DNA of 64,000 nucleotides from Ptiloglossa arizonensis (GCF_051014685.1 NW_027479058.1:186001-250000); one strand, 5' to 3'; counted from the first letter of the stretch, positions 13,079-26,875 are shown. Translations and numbers: made by a program. The notes: generated from the sequence alone by a model not told the origin.

Positions 13079-14171
13079 GTTCTGATGCTCGAAACGAATA
13101 ACTAGAACGGCCTAGGGGAAAAGTACGCATACCGTTGTATTCGGGCGAGTTTCTACTTTCAGATGCAACAGAAATTTTGCGGATTGGTCAATCCGTTCGC
13201 GAGATATGGCAGTTTGGAGGTAAGAAACGCTCGAGAAACTCAAAATTTTCGCAGTTCTGATGCTCGACAAGCATAACTAGAACGGCCTAGGGGAAAAGTA
13301 CGCACACCGTTGTAATCGGGCGAGTTTCTACTTTCAGATGCAACAGAAATTTTGCGGATTGGTCAACCCGTTCGCGATATATGGCAGTTTGGAGGTAAGA
13401 AACGCTCGAGAAACTCAAAATTTTCGCAGTTCTGATGCTCGACAAGCATAACTAGAACGGCCTAGGGGAAAAGTACGCACACCGTTGTAATCGGGCGAGT
13501 TTCTACTTTCAGATGCAACAGAAATTTTGCGGGTTGGTCAATCCGTTCGCGAGATATGGCAGTTTGGATGTAAGCAACGCTTGAGAAACTCAAAATTTTC
13601 GCAGTTCTGTTGCTCGAAACGAATAACTAGAACGGGCTAGGGGAAAAGTACGCATACAGTTGTAATCGGGCGAGTTTCTACCTTCAGATGCAACAGAAAT
13701 TTTGCGGATTGGTCAATCCGTTCGCGAGATATGGCAGTTTGGATGTAAGAAACGCTTGAGAAACTCAAAATTTTCGCAGTTCTGATGCTCGAAACGAATA
13801 ACTAGAACGGCCTAGGGGAAAAGTACGCATACTGTTGTAATCGGGCGAGTTTCTACTTTCAGATGCAACAGAAATTTTGCGGATTGGTCAATCCGTTCGC
13901 GAGATATGGCAGTTTGGAGGTAAGAAACGCTCGAGAAACTCAAAATTTTCGCAGTTCTGTTGCTCGAAACGAATAACTAGAACGGGCTAGGGGAAAAGTA
14001 CGCATACAGTTGTAATCGGGCGAGTTTCTACTTTCAGATGCATCAGAAATTTTGCGGATTGGACAATCCGTTCGCGAGATGTGGCAGTTTGTAGGTGAGA
14101 AACGCTTGAGAAACTCAAAATTTTCGCAGTTCTGATGCTCGAAACAAATAACTAGAACGGCCTAGGGGAAA

Positions 14172-14345
14172 AGTACGCATACCGTTGTAATCGGGCGAGT
14201 TTCTACTTCAGATGCAACAGAAATTTTGCGGATTGGTCAATCCGTTCGCGAGATATGGCAGTTTGGATGGAGGAAACGCTTGAGAAACTCAAACTTTTCG
14301 CGGTTCTGATACTCGAAACGAATAACAAGAACGGCCTAGGGGAAA
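14172..14345 (+). repeat. 174-bp monomer (1-bp deletion near 14207)
   Basis: Same T loss as at 10708, confirming common descent of the two 3.5-kb units. Confidence 0.9.
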
Positions 14346-15383
14346 AGTACGCACACCGTTGTAATCGGGCGAGTTTCTACTTTCAGATGCAACAGAAATT
14401 TTGCGGATTGGTCAACCCGTTCGCGATATATGGCAGTTTGGAGGTAAGAAACGCTCGAGAAACTCAAAATTTTCGCAGTTCTGATGCTCGACAAGCATAA
14501 CTAGAACGGCCTAGGGGAAAAGTACGCACACCGTTGTAATCGGGCGAGTTTCTACTTTCAGATGCAACAGAAATTTTGCGGGTTGGTCAATCCGTTCGCG
14601 AGATATGGCAGTTTGGATGTAAGCAACGCTTGAGAAACTCAAAATTTTCGCAGTTCTGTTGCTCGAAACGAATAACTAGAACGGGCTAGGGGAAAAGTAC
14701 GCATACAGTTGTAATCGGGCGAGTTTCTACCTTCAGATGCAACAGAAATTTTGCGGATTGGTCAATCCGTTCGCGAGATATGGCAGTTTGGATGTAAGAA
14801 ACGCTTGAGAAACTCAAAATTTTCGCAGTTCTGATGCTCGAAACGAATAACTAGAACGGCCTAGGGCAAAAGTACGCATACTGTTGTAATCGGGTGAGTT
14901 TCTACTTTCAGATGCAACAGAAATTTTGCGGATTGGTCAATCCGTTCGCGAGATATGGCAGTTTGGAGGTAAGAAACGCTCGAGAAACTCAAAATTTTCG
15001 CAGTTCTGTTGCTCGAAACGAATAACTATAACGGGCTAGGGGAAAAGTACGCATACAGTTGTAATCGGGCGAGTTTCTACTTTCAGATGCATCAGAAATT
15101 TTGCGGATTGGACAATCCGTTCGCGAGATGTGGCAGTTTGTAGGTGAGAAACGCTTGAGAAACTCAAAATTTTCGCAGTTCTGATGCTCGAAACAAATAA
15201 CTAGAACGGCCTAGGGGAAAAGTACGCATACCGTTGTAATCGGGCGAGTTTCTACTTTCAGATGCAACAGAAATTTTGCGGATTGGTCAATCCGTTCGCG
15301 AGATATGGCAGTTTGGATGGAGGAAACGCTTGAGAAACTCAAACTTTTCGCGGTTCTGATACTCGAAACGAATAACAAGAACG

Positions 15384-16577
15384 GCCCAGGGGAAAAGTAC
15401 GCACACCGTTGTAATCGGGCGAGTTTCTACTTTCAGATGCAACAGAAATTTTGCGGATTGGTCAATCCGTTCGCGAGATATGGCAGTTTGGATGTAGGAA
15501 ACGCTTGAGAAACTCAAACTTTTCGCGGTTCTGATGCTCGAAACGAATAACAAGAACGGCCTAGGGGAAAAGTACGCACACCGTTGTAATCGGGCGAGTT
15601 TCTACTTTCAGATGCAACAGAAATTTTGCGGATTGGTCAATCCGTTCGCGAGATATGGCAGTTTGGAGGTAAGCAACGCTTGCGAAACTCAAAATTTTCG
15701 CCGTTCTGTTGCTCGAAACGAATAACTAGAACGGGCTAGGGGAAAAGTACGCATACAGTTGTAATCGGGCGAGTTTCTACTTTCAGATGCATCAGAAATT
15801 TTGCGGATTGGACAATCCGTTCGCGAGATGTGGCAGTTTGTAGGTGAGAAACGCTTGAGAAACTCAAAATTTTCGCAGTTCTGATGCTCGAAACGAATAA
15901 CTAGAACGGCCTAGGGGAAAAGTACGCACACCGTTGTAATCGGGCGAGTTTCTACTTTCAGATGCAACAGAAATTTTGCGGATTGGTCAATCCGTTCGCG
16001 AGATATGACAGTTTGGATGTAGGAAACGCTTGAGAAACTCAAACTTTTCGCGGTTCTGATACTCGAAACGAATAACAAGAACGGGCTAGGGGAAAAGTAC
16101 GCATACAGTTGTAATCGGGCGAGTTTCTACTTTCAGATGCATCAGAAATTTTGCGGATTGGACAATCCGTTCGCGAGATGTGGCAGTTTGTAGGTGAGAA
16201 ACGCTTGAGAAACTTAAAATTTTCGCAGTTCTGATGCTCGAAACGAATAACTAGAACGGCCTAGGGGAAAAGTACGCATACCGTTGTAATCGGGCGAGTT
16301 TCTACTTTCAGATGCAACAGAAATTTTGCGGATTGGTCAATCCGTTCGCCAGATATGACAGTTTGGATGTAGGAAACCCTTGAGAAACTCAAACTTTTCG
16401 CGGTTCTGATACTCGAAACGAATAACAAGAACGGCCTAGGGGAAAAGTACGCACACCGTTGTAATCGGGCGAGTTTCTACTTTCAGATGCAACAGAAATT
16501 TTGCGGATTGGTCAATCCGTTCGCGAGATATGGCAGTTTGGAGGTAAGCAACGCTTGAGAAACTCAAAATTTTCGCA
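15384..16577 (+). repeat. 7-monomer block, copy 2 of 3
   Basis: Same order of variants as at 11885-13078. It lies 1575 bp (9 monomers) before copy 3. Confidence 0.8.
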
Positions 16578-16958
16578 GTTCTGATGCTCGAAACGAATAA
16601 CTAGAACGGCCTAGGGGAAAAGTACGCATACCGTTGTATTCGGGCGAGTTTCTACTTTCAGATGCAACAGAAATTTTGCGGATTGGTCAATCCGTTCGCG
16701 AGATATGGCAGTTTGGAGGTAAGAAACGCTCGAGAAACTCAAAATTTTCGCAGTTCTGATGCTCGACAAGCATAACTAGAACGGCCTAGGGGAAAAGTAC
16801 GCACACCGTTGTAATCGGGCGAGTTTCTACTTTCAGATGCAACAGAAATTTTGCGGATTGGTCAATCCGTTCGCGAGATATGGCAGTTTGGATGTAGGAA
16901 ACGCTTGAGAAACTCAAACTTTTCGCGGTTCTGATACTCGAAACGAATAACAAGAACG

Positions 16959-18152
16959 GCCTAGGGGAAAAGTACGCACACCGTTGTAATCGGGCGAGTT
17001 TCTACTTTCAGATGCAACAGAAATTTTGCGGATTGGTCAATCCGTTCGCGAGATATGGCAGTTTGGATGTAGGAAACGCTTGAGAAACTCAAACTTTTCG
17101 CGGTTCTGATGCTCGAAACGAATAACAAGAACGGCCTAGGGGAAAAGTACGCACACCGTTGTAATCGGGCGAGTTTCTACTTTCAGATGCAACAGAAATT
17201 TTGCGGATTGGTCAATCCGTTCGCGAGATATGGCAGTTTGGAGGTAAGCAACGCTTGCGAAACTCAAAATTTTCGCCGTTCTGTTGCTCGAAACGAATAA
17301 CTAGAACGGGCTAGGGGAAAAGTACGCATACAGTTGTAATCGGGCGAGTTTCTACTTTCAGATGCATCAGAAATTTTGCGGATTAGACAATCCGTTCGCG
17401 AGATGTGGCAGTTTGTAGGTGAGAAACGCTTGAGAAACTCAAAATTTTCGCAGTTCTGATGCTCGAAACGAAAAACTAGAACGGCCTAGGGGAAAAGTAC
17501 GCATACCGTTGTAATCGGGCGAGTTTCTACTTTCAGATGCAACAGAAATTTTGCGGATTGGTCAATCCGTTCGCGAGATATGACAGTTTGGATGTAGGAA
17601 ACGCTTGAGAAACTCAAACTTTTCGCGGTTCTGATACTCGAAACGAATAACAAGAACGGGCTAGGGGAAAAGTACGCATACAGTTGTAATCGGGCGAGTT
17701 TCTACTTTCAGATGCATCAGAAATTTTGCGGATTGGACAATCCGTTCGCGAGATGTGGCAGTTTGTAGGTGAGAAACGCTTGAGAAACTCAAAATTTTCG
17801 CAGTTCTGATGCTCGAAACGAATAACTAGAACGGCCTAGGGGAAAAGTACGCATACCGTTGTAATCGGGCGAGTTTCTACTTTCAGATGCAACAGAAATT
17901 TTGCGGATTGGTCAATCCGTTCGCGAGATATGACAGTTTGGATGTAGGAAACGCTTGAAAAACTCAAACTTTTCGCGGTTCTGATACTCGAAACGAATAA
18001 CAAGACCGGCCTAGGGGAAAAGTACGCACACCGTTGTAATCGGGCGAGTTTCTACTTTCAGATGCAACAGAAATTTTGCGGATTGGTCAATCCGTTCGCG
18101 AGATATGGCAGTTTGGAGGTAAGCAACGCTTGAGAAACTCAAAATTTTCGCA
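16959..18152 (+). repeat. 7-monomer block, copy 3 of 3
   Basis: Third copy, offset 1575 bp from copy 2. It is slightly more diverged: GGATTAGACAATCC (about 17381), CGAAAAACTAG (about 17466), CTTGAAAAACTC (about 17956). Shared CTTGCGAAACTC and TTTTCGCCGTTC identify it. Confidence 0.8.
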
Positions 18153-19945
18153 GTTCTGTTGCTCGAAACGAATAACTAGAACGGCCTAGGGGAAAAGTAC
18201 GCATACCGTTGTAATCGGGCGAGTTTCTACTTTCAGATGCAACAGAAATTTTGCGGATTGGTCAATCCGTTCGCGAGATATGGCAGTTTGGATGTAGGAA
18301 ACGGTTGAGAAACTCAAACTTTTCGCGGTTCTGATACTCGAAACGAATAACAAGAACGGCCTAGGGGAAAAGTACGCACACCGTTGTAATCGGGCGAGTT
18401 TCTACTTTCAGATGCAACAGAAATTTTGCGGATTGGTCAATCCGTTCGCGAGATATGGCAGTATGGAGGTAAGCAACGCTTGAGAAACTCAAAATTTTCG
18501 CAGTTCTGATGCTCGAAACGAATAACTAGAACGGCCTAGGGGAAAAGTACGCATACCGTTGTAATCGGGCGAGTTTCTACTTTCAGATGCAACAGAAATT
18601 TTGCGGATTGGTCAATCCGTTCGCGAGATATGGCAGTTTGGAGGTAAGAAACGCTCGAGAAACTCAAAATTTTCGCAGTTCTGATGCTCGACAAGCATAA
18701 CTAGAACGGCCTAGGGGAAAAGTACGCACACCGTTGTAATCGGGCGAGTTTCTACTTTCAGATGCAACAGAAATTTTGCGGATTGGTCAATCCGTTCGCG
18801 AGATATGGCAGTTTGGAGGTAAGCAACGCTTGAGAAACTCAAAATTTTCGCAGTTCTGTTGCTCGAAACGAATAACTAGAACGGGCTAGGGGAAAAGTAC
18901 GCATACAGTTGTAATCGGGCGAGTTTCTACTTTCAGATGTATCAGAAATTTTGCGGATTGGACAATCCGTTCGCGAGATGTGGCAGTTTGTACGTGAGAA
19001 ACGCTTGAGAAACTCAAAATTTTCGCAGTTCTGATGCTCGAAACGAATAACTAGAACGGCCTAGGGGAAAAGTACGCATACCGTTGTAATCGGGCGAGTT
19101 TCTACTTTCAGATGCAACAGAAATTTTGCGGATAGGTCAATCCGTTCGCGAGATATGGCAGTTTGGATGTAGGAAACGCTTGAGAAACTCAAACTTTTAG
19201 CGGTTCTGATACTCGAAACGAATAACAAGAACGGCCTAGGGGAAAAGTACGCACACCGTTGTATTCGGGCGAGTTTCTACTTTCAGATGCAACAGAAATT
19301 TTGCGGATTGGTCAATCCGTTCGCGAGATATGGCAGTTTGGAGGTAAGCAACGCTTGAGAAACTCAAAATTTTCGCAGTTCTGATGCTCGAAACGAATAA
19401 CTAGAACGGCCTAGGGGAAAAGTACGCATACCGTTGTAATCGGGCGAGTATCTACTTTCAGATGCAAGAGAAATTTTGCGGACTGGTCAATCCGTTCGCG
19501 AGATATGGCAGTTCGGAGGTAAGAAACGCTCGAGAAACTCAAAATTTTCGCAGTTCTGATGCTCGACAAGCATAACTAGAACGGCCTAGGGGAAAAGTAC
19601 GCACACCGTTGTAATCGGGCGAGTTTCTACTTTCAGATGCAAGAGAAATTTTGCGGACTGGTCAATCCGTTCGCGAGATATGGCAGTTCGGAGGTAAGAA
19701 ACGGTTGAGAAACTCAAAATTTTCACAGTTCTGATGCTCGAAACGAATAACCAGAACGGCCTAGGGGAAACGTACGCATACCGTTGTAATCGGGCGAGTT
19801 TCTACTTTCAGATGCATCAGAAATTTTGCGGATTGGTCAATCCGTTCGCGAGATATGGCAGTTTGGAGGCACGAAACGCTTGAGAAACTCAAAATTTTCG
19901 CAGTTCTGATGCTCGAAACGAATAACTAGAACGGCCTAGGGGAAA

Positions 19946-20121
19946 AGTACGCATACCGTTGTAATCGGACGAGTTTCTACTTTCAGATGCAACAGAAATT
20001 TTTGCGGATTGGAAAATCCGTTCGCGAGATATGGCAGTTTGGAGGTAAGAAACGGTTGAGAAACTCAAAATTTGCACAGTTCTGATGCACGAAACGAATA
20101 ACTAGAATGGCCCAGGGGAAA
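19946..20121 (+). repeat. 176-bp monomer (1-bp insertion near 19999)
   Basis: GAAATTTTTGCGG has five T residues instead of four. This is the only insertion I found in the window. Confidence 0.9.
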
Positions 20122-21019
20122 AGCACACATACCGTTTCAATTGGGCGAGTTTCTACTTTCAGATGCAACAGAAATTTTGCCGATTGGTCTATCCGTTCGC
20201 GAGATGTGGCAGTTTGGAGGTAAGAAACGGTTGAGAAACTCAAAATTTGCACAGTTCTGATGCTCGAAACGAATAACTAGAATGGCCCAGGGGAAAAGTA
20301 CTCATACCGTTGTAATCGGGCGAGTATCTACTTTCAGATGCAACAGGAATTTTGCGGATTGGTCAATCCGTTCGCGAGATATGGCAGTTTGGAGGTAAGA
20401 AACGCTCGAGAAACTCAAAATTTTCGAAGTTCTGATGCTCGACAAGCATAACTAGAACGGCCTAGGGGAAAAGTACGCACACCGTTGTAATCGGGCGAGT
20501 TTCTACTTTCAGATGCAACAGAAATTTTGCGGATTGGTCAATCCGTTCGCGAGATATGGCAGTTTGGAAGTAAGAAACGCTTGAGAAACTCAAAATTTTC
20601 GCAGTTCTGATGCTCGAAACGAATAACTAGAATGGCCCAGGGGAAAAGTACTCATACCGTTGTAATCGGGCGAGTATCTACTTTCAGATGCAACAGAAAT
20701 TTTGCGGATTGGTCAATCCGTTCGCGAGATATGGCAGTTTGGAGGTAAGAAACGCTCGAGAAACTCAAAATTTTCGCAGTTCTGATGCTCGACAAGTATA
20801 ACTAGAACGGCCTAGGGGAAAAGTACGCATACAGTTGTAATCGGGCGAGTTTCTACTTTCAGATGCAACAGAAATTTTGCGGATTGGTCAATCCGTTCGC
20901 GAGATATGGCAGTTTGGAGGTACGAAACGCTTGAGAAACTCAAAATTTTGGCAGTTCTGATGCTCGAAACGAATAACTAGAACGGCCTAGGGGAAAAGTA
21001 CGCATACCGTTGTAATCAG

Positions 21020-22675
21020 GCGAGTTTCTACTTTCAGATGCAACAGAAATTTTGCGGATTGGAAAATCCGTTCGCGAGATATGGCAGTTTGGAGGTAAGA
21101 AACGGTTGAGAAACTCAAAATTTGCACAGTTCTGATGCTCGAAACGAATAACTAGAATGGCCCAGGGGAAAAGCACACATACCGTTTCAATTGGGCAAGT
21201 TTCTACTTTCAGATGCAACAGAAATTTTGCGGATTGGTCTATCCGTTCGCGAGATATGGCAGTTTGGAGATAAGAAACGGTTGAGAAACTCAAAATTTGC
21301 ACAGTTCTGATGCTCGAAAAGAATAACTAGAATGGCCCAGGGGAAAAGTACTCATACCGTTGTAATCGGGCGAGTATCTACTTTCAGATGCAACAGAAAT
21401 TTTGCGGATTGGTCAATCCGTTCGCGAGATATGGCAGTTTGGAGGTAAGAAACGCTCGAGAAACTCAAAATTTTCGCAGTTCTGATGCTCGACAAGCATA
21501 ACTAGGACGGCCTAGGGGAAAAGTACGCATACAGTTGTAATCGGGCGAGTTTCTACTTTCAGATGCAACAGAAATTTTGCGGATTGGTCAATCCGTTCGC
21601 GAGATATGGCAGTTTGGAGGTACGAAACGCTTGAGAAACTCAAAATTTTCGCAGTTCTGATGCTCGAAACGAATAACTAGAACTGCCTAGGGGAAAAGTA
21701 CGCATACCGTTGTAATCGGGCGAGTTTCTACCTTCAGATGCAACAGAAATTTTGCGGATTGGTCAATCCGTTCGCGAGATATGGCAGTTTGGAAGTAAGA
21801 AACGCTTGAGAAACTCAAAATTTTCGCAGTTCTGATGCTCGAAACGAATAACTAGAACGGCCTAGGGGAAAAGTACGCATAGTGTTGTAATCGGGCGAGT
21901 TTCTACTTTCAGATGCAACAGAAATTTTAAGGATTGGTCAATCCGTTCGCGAGATATGGCAGTTTGGAGGTAAGCAACGCTTGAGAAACTCAAAATTTTC
22001 GCAGTTCTGTTGCTCGAAACGAATAACTAGAACGGGCTAGGGGAAAAGTACGCATACCGTTGTAATCAGGCGAGTCTCTACTTTCAGATGCAACAGAAAT
22101 TTTGCGGATTGGTCAATCCGTTCGCGAGATATGGCAGTTTGGAGGTAAGAAACGCTTGAGAAACTCAAAATTTTCGCAGTTCTGATGCTCGAAACGAATA
22201 ACTAGAACGGCCTAGGGGAAAAGTACCCATACCGTTGTAATCGGGCGAGTTTCTACTTTCAGATGCAACAGAAATTTTGCGGATTGGTCAATCCGTTCGC
22301 GAGATATGGCAGTTTGGATGTAAGAAACGCTTGAGAAACTCAAAATTTTCGCGCTTCTGATGCTCGAAACGAATAACAAGAACGGCCTAGGGGAAAAGTA
22401 CGCATACCGTTGTAATCGGGCGAGTTTCTACTTTCAGATGCAACAGAAATTTTGCGGATTGGTCAATCCGTTCGCGAGATATGGCAGTTTGGAGGTAAGA
22501 AACGGTTGAGAAACTCAAAATTTGCACAGTTCTGATGCTCGAAACGAATAACTAGAATGGCCCAGGGGAAAAGCACACATACCGTTTCAATTGGGCGAGT
22601 TTCTACTTTCAGATGCAGCAGAAATTTTGCGGATTGGTCTATCCGTTCGCGAGGTATGGCAGTTTGGAGGTAAGA
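21020..22675 (+). repeat. 9.5-monomer duplication, copy 1 (offset 4200 bp)
   Basis: Matches 25220-26875 at an offset of exactly 24 monomers, with roughly 18 substitutions noticed over 1.66 kb. Shared markers are AATGGCCCAGG pairs, CTCGAAAAGAATAAC, TGTAATCAGGCGAG and GCGCTTCTGATGC (22351 and 26551). Confidence 0.75.
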
Positions 22676-23449
22676 AACGGTTGAGAAACTCAAAATTTGC
22701 ACAGTTCTGATGCTCGAAACGAATAACTAGAATGGCCCAGGGGAAAAGTACTCATACCGTTGTAATCAGGCGAGTATCTACTTTCAGATGCAACAGAAAT
22801 CTTGCGGATTGGTCAATCCGTTCGCGAGATATGGCAGTTTGGAGGTAAGAAACGCTCGAGAAACTCAAAATTTTCGCAGTTCTGATGCTCGACAAGCATA
22901 ACTAGAACTGCCTAGGGGAAAAGTACGCACACCGTTGTAATCGGGCGAGTTTCTACTTTCAGATGCAACAGAAATTTTGCGGATTGGTCAATCCGTTCGC
23001 GAGATATGGCAGTTTGGAGGTAAGCAACGCTTGAGAAACTCAAAATTTTCGCAGTTCTGTTGCTCGGAACGAATAACTAGAACGGGCTAGGGGAAAAGTA
23101 CGCATACCGTTGTAATCGGGCGAGTTTCTACTTTCAGATGCAACAGAAATTTTGCGGATTGGTCAATCCGTTCCCGAGATATGGCAGTTTGGAGGTAAGC
23201 AACGCTTGAGAAACTCAAAATTTTCGCAGTTCTGTTGCTCGAAACGAATAACTAGAACGGGCTAGGGGAAAAGTACGCATACAGTTGTAATCGGGCGAGT
23301 TTTTACTTTCAGATGCATCAGAAATTTTGCGGATTGGACAATCCGTTCGCGAGATGTGGCAGTTTGTAGGAGAGAAACACTCGAAAAACTCAAAATTTTC
23401 GCAGTTCTGTTGCTCGAAACGAATAACTAGAACGGGCTAGGGGAAAAGT

Positions 23450-24117
23450 ACGCATACCGTTGTAATCGGGCGAGTTTCTACCTTCAGATGCAACAGAAAT
23501 TTTGCGGATTGGTCAATCCGTTCGCGAGATATGGCAGTTTGGAGGTAAGCAAAGCTTGAAAAACTCAAAATTCTCGCAGTTCTGATGCTCGAAACGAATA
23601 ACTAGAACGGCCTAGGGGAAAAGTACGCATAGTGTTGTAATCGGGCGAGTTTCTACTTTCAGATGCAACAGAAATTTTGCGGATTGGTCAATCCGTTCGC
23701 GAGATATGGCTGTTTGGAGGTACGAAACGCTTGAGAAACTCAAAATTTTCGCAGTTCTGATGCTCGAAACGAATAACTAGAACGGCCTAGCGGAAGAGTA
23801 CGCATACCGTTGTAATCGGGCGAGTTTCTACCTTCAGATGCAACAGAGATTTTTCGGATTGGTCAATCCGTTCGCGAGATATGGCAGTTTGGAAGTAAGA
23901 AACGCTTGAGAAACTCAAAATTTTCGCAGTTCTGATGCTCGAAACGAATAACTAGAACGGCCTAGGGGAAAAGTACGCATAGTGTTGTAATCGGGCGAGT
24001 TTCTACTTTCAGATGCAACAGAAATTTTGCGGATTGGAAAATCCGTTCGCGAGATATGGCAGTTTGGAGGTAAGAAACGGTTGAGAAACTCAAAATTTGC
24101 ACAGTTCTGATGCTCGA
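23450..24117 (+). repeat. 3.8-monomer duplication, copy 1 (offset 1225 bp)
   Basis: Matches 24675-25342 at 7 monomers. Shared rare markers are GCAAAGCTTGAAAAACTC with AATTCTCG, ATGGCTGTTTGG, CTAGCGGAAGAG and CAGAGATTTTTCGG. Confidence 0.8.
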
Positions 24118-24674
24118 AAAGAATAACTAGAATGGCCCAGGGGAAAAGTACTCATACCGTTGTAATCGGGCGGGTATATACTTTCAGATGCAACAGAAAT
24201 TTTGCGGATTGGTCAATCCGTTCGCGAGATATGGCAGTTTGGAGGTAAGAAACGCTCGAGAAACTCAAAATTTTCGCAGTTCTGATGCTCGACAAGCATA
24301 ACTAGAACGGCCTAGGGGAAAAGTACGCATACAGTTGTAATCGGGCGAGTTTCTACTTTCAGATGCAACAGAAATTTTGCGGATTGGCCAATCCGTTCGC
24401 GAGATATGGCAGTTTGGAGGTACGAAACGCTTGAGAAACTCAAAATTTTCGCAGTTCTGATGCTCGAAACGAATAACTAGAACGGCCTAGGGGAAAAGTA
24501 CGCACACCGTTGTAATCGGGCGAGTTTCTACCTTCAGATGCAACAGAAATTTTGCGGATTGGTCAATCCGTTCGCGAGATATGGCAGTTTGGAAGTAAGA
24601 AACGCTTGAGAAACTCAACATTTTCGCAGTTCTGATGCTCGAAACGAATAACTAGAACGGCCTAGCGGAAGAGT

Positions 24675-25342
24675 ACGCATACCGTTGTAATCGGGCGAGT
24701 TTCTACCTTCAGATGCAACAGAAATTTTGCGGATTGGTCAATCCGTTCGCGAGATATGGCAGTTTGGAGGTAAGCAAAGCTTGAAAAACTCAAAATTCTC
24801 GCAGTTCTGATGCTCGAAACGAATAACTAGAACGGCCTAGGGGAAAAGTACGCATAGTGTTGTAATCGGGCGAGTTTCTACTTTCAGATGCAACAGAAAT
24901 TTTGCGGATTGGTCAATCCGTTCGCGAGATATGGCTGTTTGGAGGTACGAAACGCTTGAGAAACTCAAAATTTTCGCAGTTCTGATGCTCGAAACGAATA
25001 ACTAGAACGGCCTAGCGGAAGAGTACGCATACCGTTGTAATCGGGCGAGTTTCTACCTTCAGATGCAACAGAGATTTTTCGGATTGGTCAATCCGTTCGC
25101 GAGATATGGCCGTTTGGAAGTAAGAAACGCTTGAGAAACTCAAAATTTTCGCAGTTCTGATGCTCGAAACGAATAACTAGAACGGCCTAGGGGAAAAGTA
25201 CGCATAGTGTTGTAATCGGGCGAGTTTCTACTTTCAGATGCAACAGAAATTTTGCGGATTGGAAAATCCGTTCGCGAGATATGGCAGTTTGGAGGTAAGA
25301 AACGGTTGAGAAACTCAAAATTTGCACAGTTCTGATGCTCGA
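24675..25342 (+). repeat. 3.8-monomer duplication, copy 2 (offset 1225 bp)
   Basis: Counterpart of 23450-24117. The next stretch, about 24060-24664, is itself repeated at about 25460-26064 (1400 bp, marker CGGGTATATAC), so 7- and 8-monomer steps are interleaved here. Confidence 0.8.
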
Positions 25343-26875
25343 AACGAATAACTAGAATGGCCCAGGGGAAAAGCACACATACCGTTTCAATTGGGCAAGT
25401 TTCTACTTTCAGATGCAACAGAAATTTTGCGGATTGGTCTATCCGTTCGCGAGATATGGCAGTTTGGATATAAGAAACGGTTGAGAAACTCAAAATTTGC
25501 ACAGTTCTGATGCTCGAAAAGAATAACTAGAATGGCCCAGGGGAAAAGTACTCATACCGTTGTAATCGGGCGGGTATATACTTTCAGATGCAACAGAAAT
25601 TTTGCGGATTGGTCAATCCGTTCGCGAGATATGGCAGTTTGGAGGTAAGAAACGCTCGAGAAACTCAAAATTTTCGCAGTTCTGATGCTCGACAAGCATA
25701 ACTAGAACGGCCTAGGGGAAAAGTACGCATACAGTTGTAATCGGGCGAGTTTCTACTTTCAGATGCAACAGAAATTTTGCGGATTGGCCAATCCGTTCGC
25801 GAGATATGGCAGTTTGGAGGTACGAAACGCTTGAGAAACTCAAAATTTTCGCAGTTCTGATGCTCGAAACGAATAACTAGAACGGCCTAGGGGAAAAGTA
25901 CGCACACCGTTGTAATCGGGCGAGTTTCTGCCTTCAGATGCAACAGAAATTTTGCGGATTGGTCAATCCGTTCGCGAGATATGGCAGTTTGGAAGTAAGA
26001 AACGCTTGAGAAACTCAAAATTTTCGCAGTTCTGATGCTCGAAACGAATAACTAGAACGGCCTAGGGGAAAAGTACGCATAGTGTTGTAATCGGGCGAGT
26101 TTCTACTTTCAGATGCAACAGAAATTTTGCGGATTGGTCAATCCGTTCGCGAGATATGGCAGTTTGGAGGTAAGCAACGCTTGAGAAACTCAAAATTTTC
26201 GCAGTTCTGTTGCTCGAAACGAATAACTAGAACGGGCTAGGGGAAAAGTACGCATACCGTTGTAATCAGGCGAGTTTCTACTTTCAGATGCAACAGAAAT
26301 TTTGCGGATTGGTCAATCCGTTCGCGAGATATGGCAGTTTGGAGGTAAGAAACGCTTGAGAAACTCAAAATTTTCGCAGTTCTGATGCTCGAAACGAATA
26401 ACTAGAACGGCCTAGGGGAAAAGTACGCATTCCATTGTAATCGGGCGAGTTTCTACTTTCAGATGCAACAGAAATTTTGCGGATTGGTCAATCCGTTCGC
26501 GAGATATGGCAGTTTGGATGTAAGAAACGCTTGAGAAACTCAAAATTTTCGCGCTTCTGATGCTCGAAACGAATAACAAGAACGGCCTAGGGGAAAAGTA
26601 CGCATACCGTTGTAATCGGGCGAGTTTCTACTTTCAGATGCAACAGAAATTTTGCGGATTGGTCAATCCGTTCGCGAGATATGGCAGTTTGGAGGTAAGA
26701 AACGGTTGAGAAACTCAAAATTTGCACAGTTCTGATGCTCGAAACGAATAACTAGAATGGCCCAGGGGAAAAGCACACATACCGTTTCAATTGGGCGAGA
26801 TTCTACTTTCAGATGCAGCAGAAATTTTGCGGATTGGTCTATCCGTTCGCGAGATATGGCAGTTTGGAGGTAAGA
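25220..26875 (+). repeat. 9.5-monomer duplication, copy 2 (offset 4200 bp)
   Basis: Counterpart of 21020-22675, with private changes such as CGGGTATATAC (25571) and GCATTCCATTG (26427). Its right part (about 26230-26870) was copied again to about 29204-29844 together with GCATTCCATTG and GCGCTTCTG. Confidence 0.75.

Larger units (their letters stand above)
10490..13364 (+). repeat. 3.5-kb higher-order repeat, unit 1
   Basis: This matches 13989-16863 at a constant offset of 3499 bp (20 monomers minus 1). I noticed about eight substitutions over about 2.87 kb. Shared rare markers are the missing T in TTCTACTTCAGATG (10708 and 14207), GAAACAAATAAC, GGATGGAGG, GATATATGGC, CTAGGGCAAAAG (11364 and 14863) and GTTGTATTCGGG (13134 and 16633). 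Just upstream, 9.97-10.46 kb pairs instead with 13.36-13.8 kb at 3324 bp (19 monomers), so the second unit carries one extra monomer. Confidence 0.85.
13989..16863 (+). repeat. 3.5-kb higher-order repeat, unit 2
   Basis: Counterpart of 10490-13364. Private changes seen here include CGGGTGAG (about 14893), AACTATAACGGG (about 15026), TTCGCCAG (about 16346) and AAACCCT (about 16375). The preceding monomer at about 13820-13995 (CATACTGTTG) is the one inserted relative to the 9.97-10.49 kb stretch. Confidence 0.85.
9861..19700 (+). repeat. Block B: CATCAG / CTGATACTCG subtypes
   Basis: About 56 monomers. Common variants are GATGCATCAG with GGACAATCC and TGTAGGTGAG, CTGATACTCG with AACAAG, GGATGTAGG, GCGGGTTGG, and CGACAAGCATAAC. 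The AATGGCCCAGG subtype of blocks A and C is absent (only single-base AACGGCCCAGG at about 11886 and 15383). The block is dominated by a 19/20-monomer tandem repeat and its partial copies. From about 18150 to 19700 similar monomers continue without a long exact duplication that I could delimit. No genes. Confidence 0.8.
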
